In this document: positions 5,337 to 13,322 of the stretch, one piece after another
Position numbering within the stretch: the first letter of the stretch is position 1
How the letters are laid out: each line of letters begins with the position of its first letter
The notes under the pieces: generated by a model
Told to the model about the DNA's origin: nothing
What the model saw: only the letters and a program-made list of their open reading frames with translations
The model's database searches: none
DNA from: Sinomonas humi
Lineage (GTDB): Bacteria > Actinomycetota > Actinomycetes > Actinomycetales > Micrococcaceae
Length of the DNA: 35,973 nt
Direction: 5' to 3'
NCBI RefSeq assembly: GCF_000802235.1
Contig: NZ_JTDL01000077.1
Span: 1 to 35,973, forward strand
Made by a program: the position numbers and the translations under genes

Positions 5337-6535
5337 GCGCCAGTCCCGTTCGGGCTGCCAAGACCGGTCGGACCGTCCCACCCGGCGCGGGCTGTGCACC
5401 ACTGAGTGGTCGTGCAGGTGCCGTTGCTGCCGGAAGTTACGTCGAAGAGCGACGCCGTGTGAGCGTACGGGATGCTGTTCGCGTAGGTCCCGCTCGTCTT
5501 GGACCCGGTGTTGCCGGACAACGCGTACACGGAGGCGATGATGGGCGAGGCCTCGCTCGTTCCACCGAACTGGCCCCACGAGGATGCCGTGCTCGAGGTC
5601 GGGTAGAGGACCGCGAGGCCGCCGTTGTTCGGGTCGGCGACGGCCGCGACGTCATTCATCGCCCGCTTCGCGCAGCCGGTTCCAACTGTGGCAGCAGCAG
5701 CGAGCGCAGTGTTGTACGACGAACAGCCCGAGCCGGTTCCGCTCCAGACACTCTCCGACCAACCGCGCGCCGTCGAGGACTTCACGAGCGAAGTGCCGCC
5801 GACGGCGGTCACGTAGCTCGACGTCGCGGGGTAGGCCGCGCCCTGGTAGCCGTTGTCTCCCGCGCTTGCGGTGACCGCGATGCCCGGGAAGTTGTAGTAC
5901 TTCCCGTAAGTCGCATCGGCGGCATCAGAGCCGCCGTAGCTGTTCGAGATGGCGACGACGCCGGGCTGCTTCGCTGCCGTCTGCTCGGCGGTGCCGAGAT
6001 CGGTGAACGAGGTCGACGACGCCTGGACGACGACGATCTTGCAGTCCGGGCAAGCCGCCGAGACGGCGTCGACGTCGAGCGCTTGCTCCTGGGCCCAACC
6101 GAGGTTGAAGGCCGGCGGAGTGGTGCCGCCCGACTCGTTGAGGATGCGGAGACAGCCCGTGCTGACAGTGCACGAGGGCAGGCCGAACTGCTTGCGGTAG
6201 TTCGCGAGGTCGTTCGCGAGGTTCGGGTAGCCGTAGGCGTCCACAATCGCGACCGTGCGGCCGCCCGAGGAGGCCCCGGTGAGCTTGTACGCGCTCTGGA
6301 GCTGCGCGGGCGTGAGCGCGGTGGCGGGCGGCGCCGTCGTCGTGAGCGGATGGCCCTTCACATCGGTGACGATGCGGGCCGTGCACGCTGCCTGCCCCGC
6401 GGCGGGGAGCGAACACACCTTGGCGGAGTGTTCGAGAGCCTGTGCTGATGGTGCCGCCGTGGCGGCGCTGGCGCCGGTGAAGAGCCCGGCTGCGACAAGC
6501 AGCGCGAGTCCGACGGCGGAGAGCAGTTTCCTGAT
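5330..6535 (-). CDS. Secreted S53 (sedolisin) serine-carboxyl peptidase, no propeptide, ATC start
   Basis: A 401-residue peptidase of family S53. Counting from the proposed start, the sedolisin residues are E150 and D154 (WAQEQALDVD), oxyanion D227 (SAGDNGYQ) and nucleophile S327 (GGTSEASP). A signal peptide is clear at residues 1-28 (RKLLSAVGLALLVAAGLF, then an Ala-rich cleavage region), so the enzyme is exported. The large N-terminal propeptide of classic sedolisins (about 200 residues) is missing: the catalytic domain begins within about 70 residues. The signal peptide has no in-frame ATG, GTG or TTG before it; the frame is closed by TGA shortly upstream. ATC at 6533-6535 sits 7 nt from AAGGGGGC (6543-6550), so I propose an ATC start, with a single-base sequence error as the alternative. 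A conventional start (GTG 6418) would remove the signal peptide. Confidence 0.85.
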   Translation of the reverse strand: MRKLLSAVGLALLVAAGLFTGASAATAAPSAQALEHSAKVCSLPAAGQAACTARIVTDVKGHPLTTTAPPATALTPAQLQSAYKLTGASSGGRTVAIVDAYGYPNLANDLANYRKQFGLPSCTVSTGCLRILNESGGTTPPAFNLGWAQEQALDVDAVSAACPDCKIVVVQASSTSFTDLGTAEQTAAKQPGVVAISNSYGGSDAADATYGKYYNFPGIAVTASAGDNGYQGAAYPATSSYVTAVGGTSLVKSSTARGWSESVWSGTGSGCSSYNTALAAAATVGTGCAKRAMNDVAAVADPNNGGLAVLYPTSSTASSWGQFGGTSEASPIIASVYALSGNTGSKTSGTYANSIPYAHTASLFDVTSGSNGTCTTTQWCTARAGWDGPTGLGSPNGTGAF

Positions 6536-6726
6536 GGGTAACGCCCCCTTCGGGTCGAGAATCCGGAAGCTCGCACTGCTGCACGCTTCCCTTCATCGAC
6601 GCTAAGGGGACGTTGGGCGGCGTCGGCCGCAATTTCGCAGAAGCTGTGGAAAGCCTTGCACAGAGCTCAGCCGCGCCAAGAGCAAGGCAGCTCCGGGCAC
6701 GGAAATCAGCCACGGAAATCGGGCAC

Positions 6727-6766
6727 GGAAAAGGAGGGATTCCCCCGCGGGGGTCCCTCCTTTTCC
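6727..6766 (-). terminator. Strong hairpin terminator after cspA
   Basis: A perfect 13-bp stem GGAAAAGGAGGGA / TCCCTCCTTTTCC closes a further CCCCCGCGGGGG palindrome. It lies 13 bases past the CspA stop. The T-run sits inside the stem rather than after it, so efficiency is uncertain, but the structure is very stable. Confidence 0.7.
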
Positions 6767-6779
6767 TAGCTCTCTCTCG

Positions 6780-6983
6780 TCAGAGAGGGCGAATGCTCTG
6801 CGCCTGCGGGCCCTTCTGGCCCTGGCCGACTTCGTACTCGACCTTCTGGCCTTCTTCGAGGTTCTTGAAGCCGCGGCCTTCGATCTGCGTGTAGTGGGCG
6901 AACAGATCCGCCGAGCCGTCATCGGGGGCGATGAAGCCGTAGCCCTTCTCGCTGTTGAACCACTTGACGGTGCCTGTAGCCAT
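6780..6983 (-). CDS. cspA: Cold-shock protein CspA family
   Basis: A 67-residue single cold-shock domain, the standard length. It shows [20 protein letters not shown] with RNP1 (KGYGFI, residues 13-18) and RNP2 (DLFAHY, residues 26-31), and ends [20 protein letters not shown]. It is a cytoplasmic RNA/single-stranded-DNA-binding chaperone that melts mRNA structure. The start ATG 6983 has GGGAAAGG about 8 nt upstream. A good sigma-70 promoter at 7051-7079 gives a leader of about 60 nt, and a strong hairpin follows the gene. It is monocistronic. Which of several Csp paralogues it is cannot be told. Confidence 0.95.
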   Translation of the reverse strand: MATGTVKWFNSEKGYGFIAPDDGSADLFAHYTQIEGRGFKNLEEGQKVEYEVGQGQKGPQAQSIRPL

Positions 6984-7050
6984 GGTGCTGCCTTTCCCGG
7001 GCAGCGCCGTGGCCGCTCATGCGGCCGGATCCCACGCCGTCCTAGACGTA

Positions 7051-7079
7051 AGCCTAATGTGGGGCTGCGGCAGTGCCAA
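7051..7079 (-). promoter_or_regulatory. Promoter of cspA
   Basis: On the minus strand, -35 TTGGCA (7079-7074), a spacer of exactly 17, and -10 TAGGCT (7056-7051). Transcription would start near 7044, leaving about 60 nt of leader before ATG 6983, typical of cold-shock genes. Confidence 0.65.
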
Positions 7080-7116
7080 ACGATCAAGTCACCCGCGTGG
7101 CGGGCAATATGGGCAC

Positions 7117-8139
7117 ATGGATCCAGTCGATGCCCTGAATGAGATCGCCTTCTGGCTCGAGCGGGAGCTCGCGCCGAGCTTCAAGGTCAAGGCGTTCCGC
7201 AACGCGGCCGCCGCAATTTCGCCGCTGACGGACGACGACGTAGCGGCCCGAGCGCACGACGGTCGCCTCCGGCGGATGAAAGGGATCGGGGACCGCACCT
7301 TCGAGGTGATCGTCCAGGCCACCGAGGGCACGGTACCCGATTACCTCCAAGCGCTCCGGGAGCGGGCCAAGCAGCCGTTGGACGCTGGGGGCGGGGAACT
7401 GCACGCGCTCCTCAAGGGAGACCTGCACAGCCACAGCGACTGGTCGGACGGGGGCTCCCCCATCGAGACCATGGCCCAAGCAGCTCGCCTCCTCGGCCGG
7501 GAGTACCTCGGGCTGACGGACCACTCGCCGAACCTCACGATCGCCAACGGCCTGAGCTCGGAGCGCCTCTCGCAGCAACTCGACCTCGTGGACGCCTTCA
7601 ACGCCGGTGGGGACGGCAGCTTCCGCCTGCTCGCCGGCATCGAGGTGGACATCCTCGAGAACGGGACACTCGATCAGGAACCCGAGATGCTCAACCGCCT
7701 CGACGTCGTCGTGGCGAGCGTCCACTCGAAGCTCCGCTCGGAGAGCCGGGTCATGACCCGGCGGATGCTCGGGGGCATTGAGGATCCGCACACCGACGTG
7801 CTCGGCCACTGCACGGGACGGCTCGTCACCGGCTCGCGAGGGAGCCGGCCCGAGTCCGAATTCGACGCCGCACGCGTCTTCGCCGCGTGCGCCGAGAACG
7901 GGGTCGCGGTGGAGATCAATTCCCGCCCCGAGCGGCAGGACCCGCCCGACGATCTCATCCAGCGGGCGCTGGATGCCGGCTGCCTCTTCAGCATCGACAG
8001 TGACGCGCACGCCCCCGGCCAGCTCGACTTCCTGCAGTACGGTGCGGCACGTGCCGCCGCGAACGGGGTTCCCGCGGATCGGATCGTGACGACATGGCCG
8101 CTCGAGCGCCTGCTCGAGTGGACCGGGCGACGCCGGTGA
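7117..8139 (+). CDS. PHP-domain hydrolase with PolX-like helix-hairpin-helix N-terminus
   Basis: A 340-residue protein starting at ATG 7117. CAATAT ends 6 nt upstream and could be a -10 box. Residues about 1-95 resemble the HhH region of bacterial X-family DNA polymerases (LRRMKGIGDRTFEVIVQATE). Residues about 100-335 are a PHP phosphoesterase domain with the metal motifs in order: GDLHSHSDWSDG (H104, H106), LGLTDHS, GIEVDIL, VASVHSK, LGHCTG, and SIDSDAHAPGQLD. In PolX both parts flank a polymerase palm and fingers, which are absent here, so this is either a derived nuclease/phosphoesterase or a histidinol-phosphatase-like enzyme. It probably uses Mn or Zn ions in the cytoplasm. The substrate is unknown. 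Confidence 0.85.
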   Translation: MDPVDALNEIAFWLERELAPSFKVKAFRNAAAAISPLTDDDVAARAHDGRLRRMKGIGDRTFEVIVQATEGTVPDYLQALRERAKQPLDAGGGELHALLKGDLHSHSDWSDGGSPIETMAQAARLLGREYLGLTDHSPNLTIANGLSSERLSQQLDLVDAFNAGGDGSFRLLAGIEVDILENGTLDQEPEMLNRLDVVVASVHSKLRSESRVMTRRMLGGIEDPHTDVLGHCTGRLVTGSRGSRPESEFDAARVFAACAENGVAVEINSRPERQDPPDDLIQRALDAGCLFSIDSDAHAPGQLDFLQYGAARAAANGVPADRIVTTWPLERLLEWTGRRR

Positions 8140-8235
8140 GCCCGCCGCAGGCCGGCCCTGGCTCCCACGCCGGCGCAACAAATCCGCCTTCAGATTGTGA
8201 TATTTGCGCGCCCCTCGGCTGCCGAGGCCCGCTCC

Positions 8236-8241
8236 TATAAT
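8236..8241 (+). promoter_or_regulatory. -10 box TATAAT of a leaderless gene
   Basis: A consensus TATAAT ends 7 nt before ATG 8249, and no ribosome site lies between them. The transcript of the PBP gene should begin at or next to its start codon. The inverted repeat CCTCGG-CTG-CCGAGG (8212-8226) sits where a -35 would be and could be an operator. Confidence 0.6.
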
Positions 8242-8248
8242 CCGTGCC

Positions 8249-10435
8249 ATGGGCTTTGCCTCGAGCACGGCCAAAGGGTTGGGGAAGCTGCTCGCGTTCC
8301 TCCTCATCAGCGCGGTCTGCGGGGTGATTGCGGCGGGCCTCATGGCCCCCGCCGCTGCGGTCACGTGGGCAGCAGCAAACGGCTCGGTCCAGTTCTTCGA
8401 CAGCCTCCCGAGCCAGCTCACTGTGACGCCTCCGGATCAGGTGACGAAGATCCTCGCGGCCGACGGCTCCCCCATCGCAACGCTCTTCGATGAGAACCGG
8501 ACCTCGGTGCCTCTCGACCAGATGTCCCCCGACATCAAGAACGCCATCGTGGCTGTGGAGGACTACCGGTTCTACGAGCACGGCGGAATCGACACGACAG
8601 GGATCATCCGTGCCCTCATAGCCAACTTCCGCGGCGACCGACAGGGGGCCTCGACCCTCACACAGCAGTACGTATCGAATGTGCTCAAGGAGGACGTGAT
8701 CGCCCAAGGCGCGAACGCCGACGTCGTCCTCAATGGCCAGAAGACCATCGGGGACAAACTGCGCGAAATGAAGCTCGCGATCGCACTTGAGCAGAAGTAC
8801 ACGAAGGATCAGATCCTCCAGGGCTACCTGAACCTCGTGTTCTTCAATAACAACGCATACGGCATCGAGGCCGCGAGCGAGTATTTCTTCTCGGTCCACG
8901 CCAAAGACCTCTCGCTCCCTCAGGCGGCGCTCCTTGCCGGCCTCGTGAACGGGCCCTCCGTGTACGACCCGAGAGTGCATCCGGACAACGCCATCAGCCG
9001 CCGGAACCTCGTGCTCGACGCGATGCTCGAGCACGGCTACATCAGCCAGAGACAGCACGACGACGCCGTCAAGGCGCCGCTTCAGCTCAAGCTGAATCCA
9101 CCGAAGCAGGGCTGCGCGTACGCGTCCCAGGCACAGTACTTCTGCGACTACGTGCTGCACGAGGTCCTCAACGACCCGGCCTACGGCGCGACCCAGGCCG
9201 ACCGGCTCCAGACGGTCATGCGCTCTGGCCTCACCATCACGACGACGCTCGATCCTCGCCTGCAGGGGCCCGCTCAGGCACAGGTCGACGCGACGGCGGG
9301 CGCCAACCCGGACAAGTGGGGAACCTCGATCGTCACGGTCCAGCCGGGGACCGGCCGGATCCTGTCCATGGCCCAGAACACGCGGATGCTCCCGGGCCAA
9401 GGCCTAAACTTCGTCACGAGCTACAACTTCAACGTCGACAAGACCGATGCGCACGGGAACGATCTCGGCGGCGCGGGCGGGATGCAGCCCGGGTCCTCGA
9501 TGAAGCCGATCACGCTTGCCGCGTGGCTCACCGAAGGCAAGACGACGAACACCTTCGTCGACGCGTCCCGCCGCGTGTACCCGCTCAACTACCCGTGGCG
9601 GGATACGTGCACCAAGGTCACGGGAGCGTACGACGACGCCACCGTCAGCCTCGGCACGGCGCCCGACCTGCAGAACGACGAGCCCGGGTGGTACGAGCCG
9701 ATGTCTGTCCGCGAAGGCGTCTACCAGTCGATCAACACCGCGCTGTTCGCAACCGCCGCCGGCCTCAACGACTTCTGCGACATCCAGCGCGCGGCGGATG
9801 CGCTGGGCATGGAAGACGGCGCGGGGCACGGCACGATGATCGACATGTCGACCCTCGGCGACCTGCTCGGCGGCATGAACGTGGCACCGCTGACGATGGC
9901 GAACGCGTACGCGACGTTCGCGAGCGACGGCACGTACTGCGTGCCGATCTCGATCACGAGCGTGACGAACAGCCAGGGCAAGAAGATCGGCGGACAAGCG
10001 CAGACGTGCCACCCGAACGCCCTCAGGCCGGACGTGGCAGAGGCCGTCACCAACGTCCTCCAGGACGTCCTCACGAAGGGCTCCGGCTACAACATCAAGG
10101 ACAACGCGGGGCACACGATCTACCTCGGCGTGCCGGATGCGGCGAAGACGGGCACCGACCAGTACAACAGCGAGACCTGGCTCATCGGCTACACGCGAGG
10201 CCTCTCCACCGCGTCGTACTTCGGAGAAGCCCTCGGCAATCCTGCAGACCACCCGGGAGTCAACGTGACGGTCAACGGCAGGTTCTGGCCCGCGATCGAC
10301 GGCGCGTACATCGCGGGACCGCAGTGGGCGTACTACATGCAGAAGGTGCTCGGCTTCTACGACCACGGGCCCTTCGATCCCCCACCGCCGAGCCTCATCG
10401 GCCCACCCGCCCCGGACGTGCCGCAGGGCCACTGA
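8249..10435 (+). CDS. Bifunctional class A penicillin-binding protein (GT51 + transpeptidase)
   Basis: A 728-residue membrane-anchored peptidoglycan synthase. A TM segment is at about residues 12-38. The GT51 glycosyltransferase domain follows with catalytic E104 in AVEDYRFYEHGGIDTTGIIR and the downstream GASTLTQQYVSNVL. The transpeptidase domain has S416-x-x-K419 (PGSSMKP), S494-I-N496 and K633-T-G635. It polymerises lipid II and crosslinks stem peptides outside the membrane. There is a short Pro-rich tail and no PASTA domain, so it resembles PonA/Pbp1 enzymes only in part, and I give no symbol. The start is ATG 8249 because TATAAT lies 7 nt upstream. The next gene begins 15 bases after the stop. 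Confidence 0.95.
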   Translation: MGFASSTAKGLGKLLAFLLISAVCGVIAAGLMAPAAAVTWAAANGSVQFFDSLPSQLTVTPPDQVTKILAADGSPIATLFDENRTSVPLDQMSPDIKNAIVAVEDYRFYEHGGIDTTGIIRALIANFRGDRQGASTLTQQYVSNVLKEDVIAQGANADVVLNGQKTIGDKLREMKLAIALEQKYTKDQILQGYLNLVFFNNNAYGIEAASEYFFSVHAKDLSLPQAALLAGLVNGPSVYDPRVHPDNAISRRNLVLDAMLEHGYISQRQHDDAVKAPLQLKLNPPKQGCAYASQAQYFCDYVLHEVLNDPAYGATQADRLQTVMRSGLTITTTLDPRLQGPAQAQVDATAGANPDKWGTSIVTVQPGTGRILSMAQNTRMLPGQGLNFVTSYNFNVDKTDAHGNDLGGAGGMQPGSSMKPITLAAWLTEGKTTNTFVDASRRVYPLNYPWRDTCTKVTGAYDDATVSLGTAPDLQNDEPGWYEPMSVREGVYQSINTALFATAAGLNDFCDIQRAADALGMEDGAGHGTMIDMSTLGDLLGGMNVAPLTMANAYATFASDGTYCVPISITSVTNSQGKKIGGQAQTCHPNALRPDVAEAVTNVLQDVLTKGSGYNIKDNAGHTIYLGVPDAAKTGTDQYNSETWLIGYTRGLSTASYFGEALGNPADHPGVNVTVNGRFWPAIDGAYIAGPQWAYYMQKVLGFYDHGPFDPPPPSLIGPPAPDVPQGH

Positions 10436-10450
10436 CGGTACGTTTGCCTC

Positions 10451-11395
10451 ATGACTGAAGCAGCGGTGAACTACCGGACTTGGGACATCGACGTGCGCGG
10501 AGGCTTGCTACGAGTCGGCGAATGGGACGCGAACGACGACGGCGCGCGTCCCGACGCGGGCGAGGTGCCTCTTGTTCTCGCGGTCCACGGGATCACCGCT
10601 TCGCACCTCGCGTGGGCTCCCCTGGCCAAGGAGCTGCGCGGCGTTCGCCTCGTCGCCCCGGACCTGCGCGGGCGCGGACGGAGCAGCGAGCTTCCCGGCC
10701 CGTGGGGCATGGGCCAGCATGCCGAGGATCTTGCTGAGGTGCTCAGGGCGGCAGGCGCCGACGAAAGCCGGCCCGCCGTCGTCGTCGGCCATTCCATGGG
10801 AGCCTTCGCCTCCCTCGTCTTCGCGGACCGCTACCCGGAGCTGGTTGCCCGCCTCCTCTTGGTCGACGGCGGCGTGCCGCTCGAGATCCCCGCCGGCCTG
10901 ACCTCCCAGCAGGCCCTCGCCGCGGTCCTCGGACCGGCCGCCGAGCGGCTCCGCATGGAGTTTCCTTCGCGGGAGGCCTACCTCGACTACTGGCGGCCCC
11001 ACCCCGCGCTCGGCCCGCTTTGGTCGCCCGAACTGGAGGCCTACCTGCTCTACGACCTCGAAGGGGATGCTCCGCGCCTGCGGCCGGCAACGAGCCTCGA
11101 CGCGGTCGCGGGTGACAACCGCGACCTCTTCGGCAGTGCCGACGTCTTTGACGCCCTGGCCCGGCTCCCCCGCCCGACCACGCTGCTGCGGGCCGAGCGG
11201 GGCATGCTCAACCAGGTGCCGCCGCTCTATTCGGATGAGGCCCTCCAGCGGGCCGTGGCGCGTTTCCCCGAGGTGCGGGTCCACGACGTCCCCGATACGA
11301 ACCACTACAGCATCGTGATGGATCAGCCGGGGGCTGCAGCCGTGGCCGCCGTGGTGCACGGGCTGGTCGCAGAGGCGGGGCAGGAAGCGCCGTAA
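10451..11395 (+). CDS. Alpha/beta-hydrolase fold protein
   Basis: A 314-residue hydrolase. The oxyanion region LVLAVHGITASHLAW is at residues 41-55 and the nucleophile elbow GHSMG at 113-117 (Ser115). The catalytic His is in DVPDTNHYSIV near the C-terminus. The acid is probably in the strand TTLLRAERG. It looks like a cytoplasmic esterase or epoxide-hydrolase-like enzyme with a cap domain (about residues 140-220); the substrate is unknown. It starts 15 bases after the PBP gene. TACGTT ends 6 nt before ATG 10451, so it may also have its own leaderless promoter inside the spacer. Confidence 0.85.
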   Translation: MTEAAVNYRTWDIDVRGGLLRVGEWDANDDGARPDAGEVPLVLAVHGITASHLAWAPLAKELRGVRLVAPDLRGRGRSSELPGPWGMGQHAEDLAEVLRAAGADESRPAVVVGHSMGAFASLVFADRYPELVARLLLVDGGVPLEIPAGLTSQQALAAVLGPAAERLRMEFPSREAYLDYWRPHPALGPLWSPELEAYLLYDLEGDAPRLRPATSLDAVAGDNRDLFGSADVFDALARLPRPTTLLRAERGMLNQVPPLYSDEALQRAVARFPEVRVHDVPDTNHYSIVMDQPGAAAVAAVVHGLVAEAGQEAP

Positions 11396-11470
11396 GCCTA
11401 TAACGGATTGCTCTGCCGGAGGCCACTCTCTGGCCAGCTGCGTAAGGGTGAGGGGCGCACACTGGTTCGC

Positions 11471-12292
11471 ATGAGTGACGACTCGCCTGAGGTCAAAGCC
11501 GAACCGCATCGGCACCGGGAGATCGCCGAATCCTTCGGCTCCGACCCCGCACGCTATGTTCGCTCACGGCCGCCGTACCCCGAGGCGCTGATCCGGCGCG
11601 TCATCGCCTCGTGCCCCGGCAACGCCCTGCTCGACGTCGGGTGCGGCACCGGCATCGAGGCCCGGCAGTTCCAGGCCGCCGGCTGCACGGTCCTCGGCAT
11701 CGAGCCCGACGCGCGGATGGCGGCGTTCGCGCGGGAGCACGGGGTCGACGTAGAAGTTGCGAAGTTCGAAGGCTGGGAGCCCGCTGGGCGGCAGTTCGAC
11801 GCCGTCGTGGCCGGGACGGCATGGCACTGGGTCGATCCGATCGCCGGAGCGGCCAAAGCCGCCGAAGTCCTGCGGCCGGCGGGCTTGATCGCCCCTTTCC
11901 ACCACGTCTTCCAGTACCCACCCGACGTCCTGAGAGCGCTCTCGGAAGCCTTCCTCGAAGTTGTCCCGGATTCCCCGTTCAATCTGGCAAATCTCGGCTC
12001 GAAGCCAGCGGTGGAGGCATACCAGCCGCTCTTCGACAAGATCGCAAACGGCATCCGCGCAGCGCACGGCTTCACGGAGCCGGAGCAATGGCTGTACGAG
12101 TGGGAACGGACGTATTCGAAGGACGAATGGCTGGACCAGCTCCCCACGCACGGAAACCTCACCCAGCTGCCGCCCCAGAAGCTCGCGACGGTCTTGGACC
12201 GCGTCGGGACAGCCATCGACAAGCTGGGCGGTAGGCTCACGATGCCCTATGCGACGGTCGCGGTGACTGCGAGGCGAATCGTCGGCGAGTAA
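11471..12292 (+). CDS. Class I SAM-dependent methyltransferase
   Basis: A 273-residue cytoplasmic methyltransferase. Motif I is NALLDVGCGTGIEARQF (residues 51-67) and the acidic residue ending strand 2 is D80 (GIEPDARM). Motif IV is FDAVVAGTAWHWVDP and post-motif is EVLRPAGLIAPF. The N-terminus (AESFGSDPARYVRSRPPYPE) is typical of the Methyltransf_11/25 group, which includes many small-molecule methyltransferases. The start is ATG 11471; an upstream in-frame start at 11408 would add an unrelated leader of 21 residues. The acceptor substrate is unknown. Confidence 0.9.
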   Translation: MSDDSPEVKAEPHRHREIAESFGSDPARYVRSRPPYPEALIRRVIASCPGNALLDVGCGTGIEARQFQAAGCTVLGIEPDARMAAFAREHGVDVEVAKFEGWEPAGRQFDAVVAGTAWHWVDPIAGAAKAAEVLRPAGLIAPFHHVFQYPPDVLRALSEAFLEVVPDSPFNLANLGSKPAVEAYQPLFDKIANGIRAAHGFTEPEQWLYEWERTYSKDEWLDQLPTHGNLTQLPPQKLATVLDRVGTAIDKLGGRLTMPYATVAVTARRIVGE

Positions 12293-12308
12293 CGGCACGA
12301 CGACGCCC

Positions 12309-12361
12309 GGCTCGCCGAGTATGCTCGGCTCGTGGGGGCGCAGGAGGTGCTCCGGCGAGCC
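12309..12361 (+). other. Inverted repeat between methyltransferase and membrane-protein genes
   Basis: GGCTCGCCG (12309-12317) and CGGCGAGCC (12353-12361) are perfect 9-bp arms. The loop holds a smaller CCGAG-TATG-CTCGG hairpin. The structure ends 3 nt before the AAGGAG ribosome site of the next gene, so it could be a methyltransferase terminator or a translation-control hairpin. Confidence 0.4.
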
Positions 12362-12378
12362 GAGAAGGAGCATTCCGC

Positions 12379-12939
12379 ATGAGCGAGCAACCCGGCCCTC
12401 GTCCATGGCCGCCCCAGCCCGGCGCTGGGAGTTCCCCAGAGTCGGCGGGGACGGGATCCTCATTCGCGGCTCCACCTCGGCTCTCTCCCGAGGACGCGGA
12501 GACTTCCCGACGCTGGCGCCTCGTCCTGGGGATCACCTCGCTCGTCCTCGCACTCGCCTGCGGCTTCTACGCCTTCACGAATACAGTCGCTGTCGTGAGC
12601 GCGACGAGAGCGATTGAGGCCAATGGGGGCTTCGTGCCCCAGAGCGCTATGGCTATGGCCGTCGCGATCATTGTGACGTTCGGCGTGCTGGCTCTCGGCT
12701 ACGCGGGGATCGGCATCTGGAACATCGTTGCCCGTGGGTCCGAGTCCGTCTCACCCCTGATCGCGGCGCTCGTGGTCTCCGGGATCGCCGTCGTCCTCAC
12801 TGTGCTGTACATGATCAGCACGGCCTCGATCGGTCTTCAGGCGGTCGGCCTCGCGCTCAATGCGCTCATCATCGCGCGGGCAGTGGGGCTTCTCCGGATG
12901 AAGAAGGCGCCGCGGGGAACTGTTCCCCGCGGCGCCTGA
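12379..12939 (+). CDS. Four-helix membrane protein of unknown function
   Basis: A 186-residue protein starting at ATG 12379 behind AAGGAG (12365-12370). Residues 1-45 are a Pro/Ser/Gly-rich cytoplasmic lead. Four hydrophobic segments follow, at about 48-70, 90-115, 124-148 and 152-172, then a basic tail (RMKKAPRGTVPRGA). I recognise no domain. The layout resembles the many short actinobacterial membrane proteins with a disordered N-terminus. A 15-bp terminator hairpin overlaps its last codons and stop. Confidence 0.65.
   Translation: MSEQPGPRPWPPQPGAGSSPESAGTGSSFAAPPRLSPEDAETSRRWRLVLGITSLVLALACGFYAFTNTVAVVSATRAIEANGGFVPQSAMAMAVAIIVTFGVLALGYAGIGIWNIVARGSESVSPLIAALVVSGIAVVLTVLYMISTASIGLQAVGLALNALIIARAVGLLRMKKAPRGTVPRGA
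12905..12937. terminator. 15-bp perfect hairpin over the stop codon, between convergent genes
   Basis: AGGCGCCGCGGGGAA, loop CTG, TTCCCCGCGGCGCCT. The arms encode the last residues of the membrane protein and end at the first base of its TGA. The convergent 47-aa gene ends at 12966, so the hairpin probably stops transcription from both sides. There is no U-tract on either strand. Confidence 0.7.
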
Positions 12940-12965
12940 AATCCCCGCAATCCGGCGAGCCGTTC

Positions 12966-13109
12966 CTATCCGGTAACGACGATCTCCTCGTTGTCGAAGA
13001 GGCCGTCTTCCTCGTCCCAAGCCTTTTCCTCTGGCCCCTCGCGGAAGTCATCCGAAGGGTCTTCTCGATTCAGACGGCGGACCGTGTTCCGGCGGTCGAC
13101 ACTGACCAT
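12966..13109 (-). CDS. 47-residue acidic small protein
   Basis: ATG 13109 follows AAGGAG with a spacing of 5-7 nt (GTAAGGAGTGACC). The product is 47 residues: MVSVDRRNTVRRLNREDPSD, then DFREGPEEKAWDEEDGLFDN, then EEIVVTG. The N-terminus is basic and the C-terminal half strongly acidic, with no hydrophobic helix. I recognise no family. The strong ribosome site, the isolated position and the shared terminator with its convergent neighbour support a real gene. Confidence 0.55.
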   Translation of the reverse strand: MVSVDRRNTVRRLNREDPSDDFREGPEEKAWDEEDGLFDNEEIVVTG

Positions 13110-13251
13110 GGTCACTCCTTACCTTTGCAGGGTTTGGAAACCGGCCGCTGGCACGGCCGTGTCTTTCAGGAGACCACGGGGCTTCGCGATGGGTCAACAT
13201 CTCACCAAGCGCATATCGCCGCTGCCGACGAGACCCTTGCGTAAACGGTAA

Positions 13252-13290
13252 ATGCACCTATACCTTTCAAATAGGCATCCAAATAGGCAT
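13252..13290. promoter_or_regulatory. Direct and inverted repeats upstream of the dehydrogenase
   Basis: AAATAGGCAT occurs twice in direct orientation with a 12-bp period (13269-13278 and 13281-13290). A degenerate inverted copy, ATGCACCTAT, lies at 13252-13261. The AT-rich cluster ends 32 bases before the TTG start of the dehydrogenase and is a plausible operator. The regulator is not identified. Confidence 0.45.
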
Positions 13291-13322
13291 TGCCCGCACC
13301 TCGGTCTCGGAGGAGCAGCGAA

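Noticed and set aside
5459-6448. 330-codon plus-strand frame opposite the S53 peptidase
   Set aside because: Antisense to conserved catalytic motifs; composition is Arg/Gly-rich with no recognisable domain.
6700-6735. Short CACGGAAATC repeats before the cspA terminator
   Set aside because: Three imperfect 14-base copies without context; probably simple-sequence noise.
7084-9400. Two 450-codon minus-strand frames opposite the PHP and PBP genes
   Set aside because: Typical open antisense frames in high-GC genes; Arg/Val/His-rich and without motifs.
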